Positions 55,530 through 64,000 of a DNA stretch of 64,000 nt are shown here, piece by piece. How positions within the stretch are numbered: position 1 is the first letter of the stretch; each line of letters starts with the position of its first letter. The stretch covers positions 1,488,001 to 1,552,000 of the forward strand of contig NZ_JACWIJ010000002.1 of NCBI RefSeq assembly GCF_017811175.1, given 5' to 3'. The DNA comes from Melaminivora jejuensis. GTDB lineage: Bacteria; Pseudomonadota; Gammaproteobacteria; Burkholderiales; Burkholderiaceae_C. The notes under the pieces are model-generated. The model made no database searches, had not been told where the DNA came from, and saw only the letters and a list, made by a program, of their open reading frames with translations. The translations under genes and the position numbers were made by a program.

Positions 55530-55969
55530 CTACCAGCCCTCCGGCCCTTGCCGGCCCCGCCGCTGGGACTTGACCTCGGCACGCCGGCTCTTGGCCTGCA
55601 GGCGGCGCTGCTGCGAGGCCAGCGTGGGGCGCGTGGGGCGTCGCTCCCTGGGCGCATGGGCCACGCTGTCCACCAGCACCTGCAGCCGCTGCAGGGCAGC
55701 GTGCCGGTTGGCCTCCTGCGTGCGGTATTGCTGCGCCTTGAGGATCAGCACGCCGTCCCGGGTGATGCGCCCGTCGGGCAAGGCCAGCAGGCGCTGCTTG
55801 ACCTCGTCGGGCAGCGACGAGGCCGGGATGTCGAAGCGCAGATGCACGGCGCTGCTGACCTTGTTGACGTTCTGCCCCCCTGCCCCTGGGCGCGCACGGC
55901 GCTCAGGCTGACTTCGGCCAGATCCACCGGCAGCAGCGGCGCGCGGCGCGGCAGGGGTGCCGCACTCAT
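55530..55969 (-). CDS. arfB: Peptidyl-tRNA hydrolase ArfB, frame broken at the GGQ motif
   Basis: This 146-aa (corrected) release-factor-like protein rescues stalled ribosomes by hydrolysing peptidyl-tRNA. The sequence gives LPVDLAEVSLSAVRAQG in one frame and AGGQNVNKVSSAVHLRFDI in another. One missing G in a run (C4 55883-55886 or C6 55875-55880 on the plus strand) explains the break and restores the catalytic GGQ. The total of 440+1 bases equals 147 codons. The C-terminal basic tail (RRLQAKSRRAEVKSQRRGR) enters the mRNA channel. It overlaps the hydrolase stop as ATGA. Confidence 0.88.
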
Positions 55970-56907
55970 GGCCTGGCGCCTCGCTGCAGGGCCAGCAGCA
56001 GGGCCTGGTGAAAGGCCTGCGGGCGCTCGAACTGCACCCAGTGGCCGGCATCCTGGATCAGCGCCAACCCCCGGAAGTCCGGCGCAGCGGCGGCATAGGC
56101 GGTCTCCAGCTCCGTAATCCATTGCCGGTACAGGGCATCGCACTGGCCGTAGATGGCGTGGACTGGGCAGGCCACCTGCCCCAGCAGCCGCGCCAGCGCA
56201 TCACTGGCCGCAGCGCGCCGACGCGGCAGGCGGTCGCGCTGCACGTTGGCGGTGTGCAGCTGCAGGGCCAGGCCACCGTCGGCGTCGATCAGCGCAGGGT
56301 CGGCCAGCATCAGCTCGGCCAGGTTGTGCCGATGCACCGCTTCGTGCTGCGCAGGCGGCAGGTGGCGCCAGCCGCGCAGGGTGAACTGGCGCTGCGGCGC
56401 CACGCCCATGGCCGGCGCGCCCACCAGCACCAATTGCCGCGCCAGACTGCCATGCCCGGCCAGCAGCGCCGCAGCCACCAGGGCGCCGAAGGAAAAGCCC
56501 ACCAGATCGCAGGCCAGCCCGCCGAACAACTGCTGCAGCGCCTGCGCCAGCGGCCCGGCCATGGCCTGCGCCCCGCCAATGCCGGCAGGCGGCAGGGCCG
56601 AGTCGCCAAAGCCGGGCAGATCCGCCGCCCAGACGCTGCGCCCGGCAGCGGTGAGCGCCTCGATGTTGCGCACCCAGTGCGTCCAGCTGCCGCTGCCGCC
56701 GTGCAGCAGCACCAGCGGCGCAAGGGATGGCAGGGGGGACAGTGGGAGGAGCGGCGCCGAAGCACCGCCCTGCTGCGCCGGCCCCGCCTCCCAGACATGC
56801 CAGACCATCATGCCGCTGCCGCAGGGCAGTTCGATGCGGCGCGCCTGCTGCGCCAGCCGTGCCAGGGCAGGATGGACGCGGGCAGGATCGGGATGCGCTG
56901 GCAGCAT
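55966..56907 (-). CDS. Alpha/beta hydrolase
   Basis: This 313-aa protein has LVLLHGGSGSWTHWVRN (oxyanion strand), nucleophile Ser in LVGFSFGALVAA, Asp in CDALYRQW region and His in IQDAGHWVQFERP. Substrates of this family are esters or amides, so it cannot be named more precisely. It lies between aroQ and arfB with 1-4 bp overlaps on both sides, so these three form an operon. The start MLPAHPDP overlaps the aroQ stop by one base. Confidence 0.85.
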   Translation of the reverse strand: MLPAHPDPARVHPALARLAQQARRIELPCGSGMMVWHVWEAGPAQQGGASAPLLPLSPLPSLAPLVLLHGGSGSWTHWVRNIEALTAAGRSVWAADLPGFGDSALPPAGIGGAQAMAGPLAQALQQLFGGLACDLVGFSFGALVAAALLAGHGSLARQLVLVGAPAMGVAPQRQFTLRGWRHLPPAQHEAVHRHNLAELMLADPALIDADGGLALQLHTANVQRDRLPRRRAAASDALARLLGQVACPVHAIYGQCDALYRQWITELETAYAAAAPDFRGLALIQDAGHWVQFERPQAFHQALLLALQRGARP

Positions 56908-57365
56908 CACCACTGCGCCACGGCGTCGATGGCAAGCTGATAGCCCTGCACGCCAAAACCGCACAGCACGGCACGTGCCGCTGCCGACAGATAGGAGTGG
57001 TGGCGAAACGCCTCGCGCGCGTGGACGTTGCTGATGTGCAGCTCCACCAGCGGCACGCCCGTGCCCTTGACGGCATCGAGCAGCGCCACGCTGGTATGCG
57101 TATAGGCACCGGCATTGAAGATCAGCGCCGCCAGTTGCTGCTGCGCGTGCAGCCGCCCGGCCTCGTGTACCCAGTCCACCAGCTCGCCCTCGTGGTTGCT
57201 CTGGCGAAAGACCAGTTGCAGGCTGTGGCGCTGGCAAGCTGTGCGGCACAGCTCCTGCACATCGGCCAGGGTGTGCGCGCCGTAGATCTGCGGCTCGCGC
57301 GTGCCCAGCAGGTTCAGGTTGGGGCCATTGAGGACGAAGACGGTCTTGCCGGGATTCGAGGTCAT
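56907..57365 (-). CDS. aroQ: Type II 3-dehydroquinate dehydratase
   Basis: This 152-aa dodecameric enzyme of the shikimate pathway has FVLNGPNLNLLGTREPQIYG with the catalytic Tyr, RQSNHEGELVDWVHEA, IFNAGAYTHTSVAL and LVELHISNVHAREAFRHHS with the catalytic His. It removes water from 3-dehydroquinate. It leads the aroQ-hydrolase-arfB operon. A terminator at 57453-57482 separates it from the next gene upstream. Confidence 0.96.
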   Translation of the reverse strand: MTSNPGKTVFVLNGPNLNLLGTREPQIYGAHTLADVQELCRTACQRHSLQLVFRQSNHEGELVDWVHEAGRLHAQQQLAALIFNAGAYTHTSVALLDAVKGTGVPLVELHISNVHAREAFRHHSYLSAAARAVLCGFGVQGYQLAIDAVAQW

Positions 57366-57452
57366 GCAGAAAAAAGGAAGAAAAGGAAAGGCTGGGCAGG
57401 ACGGACGCAGGCCAGGGGCTGGCGGCCATTATCCCGGGCCGGTGCGCCAACA

Positions 57453-57482
57453 GAAACGGCCCGCTGCATGGCGGGCCGTTTC
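57453..57482. terminator. Intrinsic terminator upstream of aroQ
   Basis: GAAACGGCCCGC-tgcat-GGCGGGCCGTTTC is a near-perfect 11-bp hairpin. It ends the minus-strand gene of the Pro/Tyr-rich protein. Confidence 0.8.
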
Positions 57483-57530
57483 CGTGGGGGCAGGAGTCTG
57501 CGCGGCCAGGCCTGCCGGCAGCAGCCGGCC

Positions 57531-57884
57531 TCAACGCCAGTTGCGATGGCCGCCACCGTGGTGATTGCCGCGCCCGTGATGCACCGGAGGCCGGTAGTGG
57601 TGGGGGCGCGGCGCGTAATAGACCGGCGGCGGAGCGTAATACACCGGAGCCGGCGCCCGGTACACCGGCGGGGCGTAATAGACCGGCGGTGGCGGCGTGT
57701 AATAGACCGGCGGGGTGTAGTACGAATACGAGGGCGCATTGCTGGCCCCGACCACCACGCCGGGCACGCCGACGCCGACACTCCAATAGACATCGCTGCG
57801 CGCCTGGGCAGCGCCTGCGCCGGCCAGCAGCGCCAGTGTCACTGCGGCCATGGCCCAGCGGGAACGAAAGCGGCTTGCGGTCAT
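57531..57884 (-). CDS. Secreted Pro/Tyr-rich low-complexity protein
   Basis: The 117-aa protein has a signal peptide (WAMAAVTLALLAGAGAAQA) and then repeats of PVYYxPP (five or six copies), ending in a His/Gly-rich tail (HHGRGNHHGGGHRNWR). A strong ribosome site AAAGGAGAG precedes the start. The repeats suggest a surface or periplasmic protein with flexible aromatic arms and perhaps metal binding by the tail. Similar proteins are annotated as hypothetical in Burkholderiales. Function unknown. Confidence 0.78.
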   Translation of the reverse strand: MTASRFRSRWAMAAVTLALLAGAGAAQARSDVYWSVGVGVPGVVVGASNAPSYSYYTPPVYYTPPPPVYYAPPVYRAPAPVYYAPPPVYYAPRPHHYRPPVHHGRGNHHGGGHRNWR

Positions 57885-58126
57885 GACAACTCTCCTTTGG
57901 GTGGCGGCGCAACCCGCACCAGCCACCATGAAAACGAACGATCTGCCGGACACAACGCGCGAGATGCCCGAAAGGATGGCAATACTGTGCAGGATTGTTG
58001 TTTCGGGACGTAGGTTCCCCGGTCACGGCATGTAACCATGCCGCAGCCAGCTGCGGTTGCCGCAACTGGCGGCAGATACCGGCATGTTGCCGGGCCTTGT
58101 GTGCCGCTTCCCTAAAATCCCCGTCC

Positions 58127-59926
<1,800 letters not shown>

Positions 59927-60071
59927 TCCTATGCAGCAGGCCGGGCGGCCGCCCTCTTGCGCCTTCTTGCACCCTCTTTGCTGGAGGCAAAGCCGCCCGT
60001 TTCCTACCTGTCGCCCGGTACAGGTCGGTTACGGTCATCGCGTCTATTTTTTGTCTTGGAGAATTCCACCC

Positions 60072-60926
60072 ATGTTCTACGCACCCATCAAGGCCCTTTC
60101 CGCGTTGGGCCTGGCCGCTGCTTTGGCGGCCTGCGCCGGCAATCCCGCCGAGCCGACCGCCACCGCCCCGGCGACCGCTTCTGAGCGCAGCGCGCAACTC
60201 ATGCAGTCCGCCCCGCCGCCGATCCCCCCTTCCGTGCTGGCGCTGGTCGGCCATGAGTGGGAGCTGGTCGCCATGAGCGATGCCCAGGGCAACACCGACA
60301 CCCGCTGGCGCCAGGCCGGCCACGCCGCACCGCAACTGCTGTTTGCCAGCGGCCGCCTCAGCGTGCGCAACCTGTGCAACGTCATCAACAGCGGCTACAT
60401 GATCCAGGGCAACAACATGCTGTTCGTGCCCGGCGCGGTCACCAAGCGCGCCTGCCCCGAGGCCGGCCTGATGGAGCTGGAGCAGCGCATGGGCCTGTAC
60501 CTGTCGGGCAGCACCAGCTACGAAGTGCGCAACAACGCCGGCGGTCCGCCGCTGCTGGTGCTGCACTTCAGCGACGGCAGCCGCTGGGAGCTGACCGGCA
60601 CACCCACAGCGCAAACCAAATACGGCGGCCCAGGCGAGCGCGTGTTCCTGGAGGTGGCGCCTGAGCGCATGGCCTGCAGCCACGGCGCGGCTGCCAACGC
60701 CCAGTGCCTGAAGGTGCGCGAAGTGCGTTTTGCCGACAACGGCGTGCGCCAAAGCGCCGGCGCCTGGCAGCCGCTGCATGGCGAGATCGAGGGCTACACC
60801 CACCAGCCGGGCGTGCGCAACGTGCTGCGCCTCAACCGCTTCGAGCGCCCGCAGCCCGTGCCTGCCGACGCCTCGGCCCAGGTCTATGTGCTGGACATGG
60901 TGGTCGAGACCGAGCAGGTGCGCTGA
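60072..60926 (+). CDS. META/DUF4377 domain lipoprotein
   Basis: This 284-aa lipoprotein has the lipobox LAAC (LGLAAALAACAGN). The N-terminal domain (VGHEWELVAMSDAQG, VRNLCNVINSGYMIQGN) is META/HslJ-like. The C-terminal part (ERMACSHGAAANAQCLKVREV and VYVLDMVVETEQ) fits DUF4377. It is anchored in the outer membrane and may serve envelope stress. The start follows GGAGAATTCCACCC. Confidence 0.85.
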   Translation: MFYAPIKALSALGLAAALAACAGNPAEPTATAPATASERSAQLMQSAPPPIPPSVLALVGHEWELVAMSDAQGNTDTRWRQAGHAAPQLLFASGRLSVRNLCNVINSGYMIQGNNMLFVPGAVTKRACPEAGLMELEQRMGLYLSGSTSYEVRNNAGGPPLLVLHFSDGSRWELTGTPTAQTKYGGPGERVFLEVAPERMACSHGAAANAQCLKVREVRFADNGVRQSAGAWQPLHGEIEGYTHQPGVRNVLRLNRFERPQPVPADASAQVYVLDMVVETEQVR

Positions 60927-60987
60927 GCGTTCGGCGCTGGGCGCTGGGCGAGCACAGCCACAGACCACCCAACGCACAGCCTCCCAC

Positions 60988-61062
60988 AAAAAAAGGGTTT
61001 GAGGGTCAAATCACCCTCAAGCCCTTGTCCAGCAAGCGTTGACAGCTATTATTTCAATAGCT
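60988..61062 (-). repeat. Dispersed repeat copy with terminator hairpin after aspA
   Basis: On the minus strand AATAATAGCTGTCAACGCTTGC leads to GGGCTTGAGGGT-gattt-GACCCTCAAACCC and seven T. The left part (60988-61024) is an intrinsic terminator for aspA. It is the mirror of the nrdR copy: the same repeat type, adapted to end a transcript on the other strand. Confidence 0.85.
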
Positions 61063-61081
61063 TATCAAGACCTACAAAGCA

Positions 61082-62485
61082 TCAATTGGCCGCTGTCAAT
61101 GCGCCGCACTGCGTCAGGCGCTCGGCCACCAGCAGCTTGGCCATGTCGGCCTGGCTCATGATGCCCAGGTCTTCGGCGATCTGGGCGATCGGCTTGCCCG
61201 AGGCCATCGCCGCCTTGACGATGGAGGCCGATTTTTCGTAGCCGATCAGCGGATTGAGCGCCGTCACCAGCGTGACCGAGGCGGCGATGCGCTCGCCCAG
61301 CAGGTCGTGGTTGGCGACGATGCCCTCCACGCAGTTGACCTGCAGCGTGTGGCAGGCCTGGCTGAGGTGGCGCAGGCTCTTGTGCAGCGCCCAGGCGATC
61401 AGCGGCTCGAAGGCGTTGAGCTGCAATTGGCCAGCCTCGGCCGCCATGGTGATGGCGACATCGTTGCCGATGACTTCGAAGCACACCTGGTTCATGACTT
61501 CCGGGATCACCGGATTGACCTTGCCCGGCATGATGGACGAGCCGGCCTGGCGCGCCGGCAGCTTGATGTCGCACACACCGGCCTGCGGGCCTGACGACAG
61601 CAGGCGCAGGTCGTTGCTGATCTTGGACAGCTTGGCGGCGATGCGCTTGAGCACGCCCGAGATATCGACGAAGGCGCCAGTGTCGGCGGTGGCGGCAATC
61701 AGGTTGCCCGCCGCCTTGACCGGAACGCCGGACAGCTCGGCCAGCCGGGGCGTGACCGCATCGACATAGCCCACCGGCGCATTGATGCCGGTGCCAATCG
61801 CCGTGCCGCCCATGTTGATCTCGCACATCAGGCTGGCCGAATCGCGCAGGCGGCGCTCATCGTCGGCAATCATGCTGGCGAAAGCCTCGAACTCCTGGCC
61901 CAGCGTCATGGGCACGGCATCCTGCAACTGGGTGCGGGCGATCTTCAGGATGGGGGCGAACTCGCGCGCCTTGGCCTCGAAGGCGCCGCGCAGGCTGGCC
62001 AGCGACGCCAGCAGCGTCTGGATGCCGAACCAGGTGGCCATCTTGACCGCCGTCGGATAGGTGTCGTTGGTGCTTTGCGAGGCGTTGACGTGGTCGTTGG
62101 GGTGGATCACGTCGTAGCGGCCACGCTCCAGGCCCAGATGCTCCAGCGCGCGGTTGGCGATGACCTCGTTGGCGTTCATGTTGGTCGAGGTGCCGGCACC
62201 GCCCTGGATCACGTCGGTCACGAACTGCTCGTGCAGCTGGCCGGCGATCAGGTCGTCGCAGGCGCGCGAGATGGCGTCGGCCTGCTGCTGGTTCAGTGCG
62301 CCCAGTTGCAAGTTGGCCTGGGCGGCGGCCTTCTTGACGAAGGCGAAGGCGCGGATCAGCTCGGGCATCTGCGCCACGCTGTGGCCAGTGATGGGGAAGT
62401 TCTCCACGGCGCGCGCCGTGTGTACGCCCCAGTAGGCGTCGGGCGGGATGGTCTTGGAGCCGAGGAAGTCCTGTTCTTGGCGCAT
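61082..62485 (-). CDS. aspA: Aspartate ammonia-lyase
   Basis: This 467-aa lyase converts aspartate to fumarate and ammonia. The signature GSSIMPGKVNPVIPEVMNQV, THNDHVN-like HPNDHVNASQSTND and TSTNMNANEV are present. It has the aspartase/fumarase fold, and the aspartase call rests on overall similarity (start MRQEQDFLGSKTIPPDAYWG). Fumarase class II is the alternative but less likely. Confidence 0.93.
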   Translation of the reverse strand: MRQEQDFLGSKTIPPDAYWGVHTARAVENFPITGHSVAQMPELIRAFAFVKKAAAQANLQLGALNQQQADAISRACDDLIAGQLHEQFVTDVIQGGAGTSTNMNANEVIANRALEHLGLERGRYDVIHPNDHVNASQSTNDTYPTAVKMATWFGIQTLLASLASLRGAFEAKAREFAPILKIARTQLQDAVPMTLGQEFEAFASMIADDERRLRDSASLMCEINMGGTAIGTGINAPVGYVDAVTPRLAELSGVPVKAAGNLIAATADTGAFVDISGVLKRIAAKLSKISNDLRLLSSGPQAGVCDIKLPARQAGSSIMPGKVNPVIPEVMNQVCFEVIGNDVAITMAAEAGQLQLNAFEPLIAWALHKSLRHLSQACHTLQVNCVEGIVANHDLLGERIAASVTLVTALNPLIGYEKSASIVKAAMASGKPIAQIAEDLGIMSQADMAKLLVAERLTQCGALTAAN

Positions 62486-62846
62486 GGTCGAAAAATTCAG
62501 CGGTTGAAGATGATGAAGCGGCAAGCCGGGCCGCTGCGCCACTAGGCCAGGGGGCCGGGCGCCAGCGGACGCCAGCGGAAAATGTTTCAGGCATGGCAGC
62601 AGGCCGTGCGCCTCTTGGGCGCTGCCGGGGCTGCGCACGGGACTGACGGCGCGGTGTGCGCGCTCCAGCACCTGTGAAAATGCCCTGTCGGCGTAGTGCG
62701 CGATGGGCGCACGGCTGCACAGGGCATGGGGCGCGATTATGACCCAATGCACAGGACGCGCATGAAGTCATCACTTGAGCGCATAACCTGGACATGCGCT
62801 GGCGCATGTTGGCGCCGGCATCCTTGTCTTTTTGGGTTTTTTCTGC
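62486..62846. other. 361-bp intergenic region between aspA and the pseudouridine synthase
   Basis: No gene is supported. It holds the promoters of both divergent genes. A palindrome CATGCGC-tg-GCGCATG (62794-62809) next to TTGGCGCCGGC may be an operator. No other structure was seen. Confidence 0.5.
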
Positions 62847-63509
62847 ATGACCTCCCCCTCCCCACCCCGCCTGTTGCGCTTTCACAAGCCCTGGGGCGTG
62901 CTCAGCCAGTTCACCGCCGAAGGGCGCTGGCGCGGGCTGAAGGACTTCATCGACGTGCCGCGCGTACACGTGGCCGGGCGGCTGGACGCCGACAGCGAAG
63001 GCCTGCTGCTGCTGACCGACGATGGCCGGCTGCAGGCGCGCATCAGCGACCCGCGCCACAGGATGGCCAAGACCTACTGGGTGCAGGTCGAGGGCCTGCC
63101 CGACGAGGCGGCACTGCAGCAGCTGCGCGCCGGCGTGCAATTGAATGACGGCCCCACCCTGCCGGCCCAGGCGCGCCGGCTGGAGCCACCCCCGGCCCTG
63201 CCGCCGCGCGAGCCGCCCATCCGCGTGCGCCAGAGCATCCCCGACTGCTGGATCGAGCTCACCATCCACGAAGGGCGCAACCGCCAGGTGCGGCGCATGA
63301 GCGCCGCCGTCGGCCACCCGACGCTGCGCCTGGTGCGCGTGGCCATCGGCCCCTACCGCCTGGACGGCCTGGAGCCGGGCCGCTGGGCCGATGCGCCCCT
63401 GCCACCGCCGCTGCCCCGGCCAGCCTTCAGCGCAGCCGCACCCGGCGCAACTGCAGCGCGCCGTCGAGCACCAGCAGTGCCACGGCCGCAAAGATCGGGC
63501 CGTAGGTAG
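62847..63509 (+). CDS. RsuA/RluE-family pseudouridine synthase
   Basis: This 220-aa enzyme has HKPWGVLSQF, the catalytic Asp in VHVAGRLDADSEGLLLLT, and IHEGRNRQVRRMSAAVGHP. There is no S4 domain, as in RluE. The target is probably 23S rRNA U2457. The start follows a run of T with a poor ribosome site. The last 27 residues are Pro/Ala/Arg-rich and overlap the convergent rarD gene. Confidence 0.88.
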   Translation: MTSPSPPRLLRFHKPWGVLSQFTAEGRWRGLKDFIDVPRVHVAGRLDADSEGLLLLTDDGRLQARISDPRHRMAKTYWVQVEGLPDEAALQQLRAGVQLNDGPTLPAQARRLEPPPALPPREPPIRVRQSIPDCWIELTIHEGRNRQVRRMSAAVGHPTLRLVRVAIGPYRLDGLEPGRWADAPLPPPLPRPAFSAAAPGATAARRRAPAVPRPQRSGRR

Positions 63510-64000
63510 GCCACTGCGCCGGCGCGATGCTCTCGCCCAGCGCCAGCGCCACCAGGGCCAGCAGCACCGGCTCGACATAGCTGAGCAGGCCGAACAGCGC
63601 CAACGGCAACATGCGCGCCGCCGCCATGTACAGCGCCAGCGCCACGGCGCTGACCAGGCCCAGCACCGGCACCATGCCCCACAGGTGGACATTGGCGGCC
63701 ACCAGCGCAGTGGAGGCCGGCGCACGCAGCACGAACCACAGCGCCGCCGGAGCCAGCAGCAGCATGTCCAGCCAGTGCCCGCCCAGGTGGTCGGTGCGCA
63801 GCCACCGGCGCATGACGAAATACAGCGTGTAGCCCAGGGCGACCAGCCAGGTCTCCCAGGCCATGCCGCTGGCGCGCAGCACCTCGTGCGCCACGCCAGC
63901 GCCGGCCAGGGCTGCTGCCGTCCACTGCAAGGCCGACAGCCGCTCGGCAAACAGCAGCCGCCCGGCCAGCACCATGACCAGCGGCAGCAAAAAATAGCCC
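63427..64000 (-). CDS. rarD: RarD-type EamA membrane protein, 5' end outside window
   Basis: The visible C-terminal part holds six or more helices, with MAWETWLVALGYTLYFVMRR, AALWFVLRAP and LFGLLSYVEPVLLALVA, typical of RarD (DMT family, chloramphenicol-sensitivity protein). The function is export of unknown small molecules. The frame continues through the edge (GYFLLPLVMVLAG), so the start is missing. It is convergent with the synthase gene by 83 bp. Confidence 0.86.
   Translation of the reverse strand, partial: GYFLLPLVMVLAGRLLFAERLSALQWTAAALAGAGVAHEVLRASGMAWETWLVALGYTLYFVMRRWLRTDHLGGHWLDMLLLAPAALWFVLRAPASTALVAANVHLWGMVPVLGLVSAVALALYMAAARMLPLALFGLLSYVEPVLLALVALALGESIAPAQWPTYGPIFAAVALLVLDGALQLRRVRLR

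Overview
The window is a contiguous piece of a high-GC betaproteobacterial chromosome, most likely from the family Comamonadaceae (Acidovorax, Alicycliphilus, Diaphorobacter and relatives). The case rests on protein resemblance (BktB-type thiolase, RNase R without the N-terminal helix-turn-helix, ETF-quinone oxidoreductase), on gene order, and on a short dispersed repeat with the core ATAGCTGNCAGCGCTTG that I associate with this family. I cannot fix the genus. There is no rRNA, prophage or CRISPR array. The only clear mobile element is a solo tnpB insertion at 41701-43071.

Layout. 1-7.1 kb: msbA (cut by the window edge), an exported ankyrin protein, the minus-strand chain mltG-tmk-holB-pilZ-tatD-ankyrin, and divergent ygfZ. 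7.2-11.9 kb: an envelope-modification island of eptA-type phosphoethanolamine transferase, a PAP2 phosphatase and a divergent OmpR-type two-component system. 11.9-17.9 kb: a thioesterase, ETF-quinone oxidoreductase, a three-gene ABC importer and a zeta-like kinase with a small partner. 17.9-23.6 kb: an Lrp-type regulator facing a tandem glycine riboswitch and gcvT-gcvH-gcvP. 23.6-32.7 kb: FKBP isomerase, hybrid histidine kinase, RluA-type synthase, two catabolic modules (bktB; 3-hydroxyisobutyryl-CoA hydrolase), UspA, a 2OG-Fe dioxygenase and an EamA exporter. 32.7-41.7 kb: the minus-strand translation operon rimP-nusA-infB-rbfA-truB-typA, preceded by a thioredoxin-like gene. 41.7-46 kb: tnpB element, two multiheme c-type cytochromes and an SDR. 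46-48.8 kb: rnr and two identical tRNA-Leu(CAG) genes. 48.9-53.4 kb: a DUF349 coiled-coil protein, an 840-bp gene-free stretch with RNA-like hairpins, and a lytic transglycosylase. 53.7-64 kb: glyA-nrdR, aroQ-hydrolase-arfB, glnS, a META lipoprotein, aspA, a pseudouridine synthase and rarD (cut by the edge).

Two features run through the whole window. First, about a dozen copies of the dispersed repeat lie between genes and, in frame, inside several genes (tmk, gcvP, the hydrolase, truB, the DUF349 gene); two copies form intrinsic terminators. Second, seven genes (an SDR, uspA, typA, rimP, rnr, the transglycosylase, arfB), and perhaps truB, are broken by what looks like one missing base in a run of G or C. 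Adding one base restores the family C-terminus or start each time. This points to homopolymer errors in the assembly, not to gene decay.

The most promising uncharacterised material is the stretch 51.9-52.6 kb. It holds a compact locus with terminator hairpins on both strands and, next to it, a strong promoter with a 226-nt structured leader ending in a hairpin plus T8 just before the transglycosylase start.
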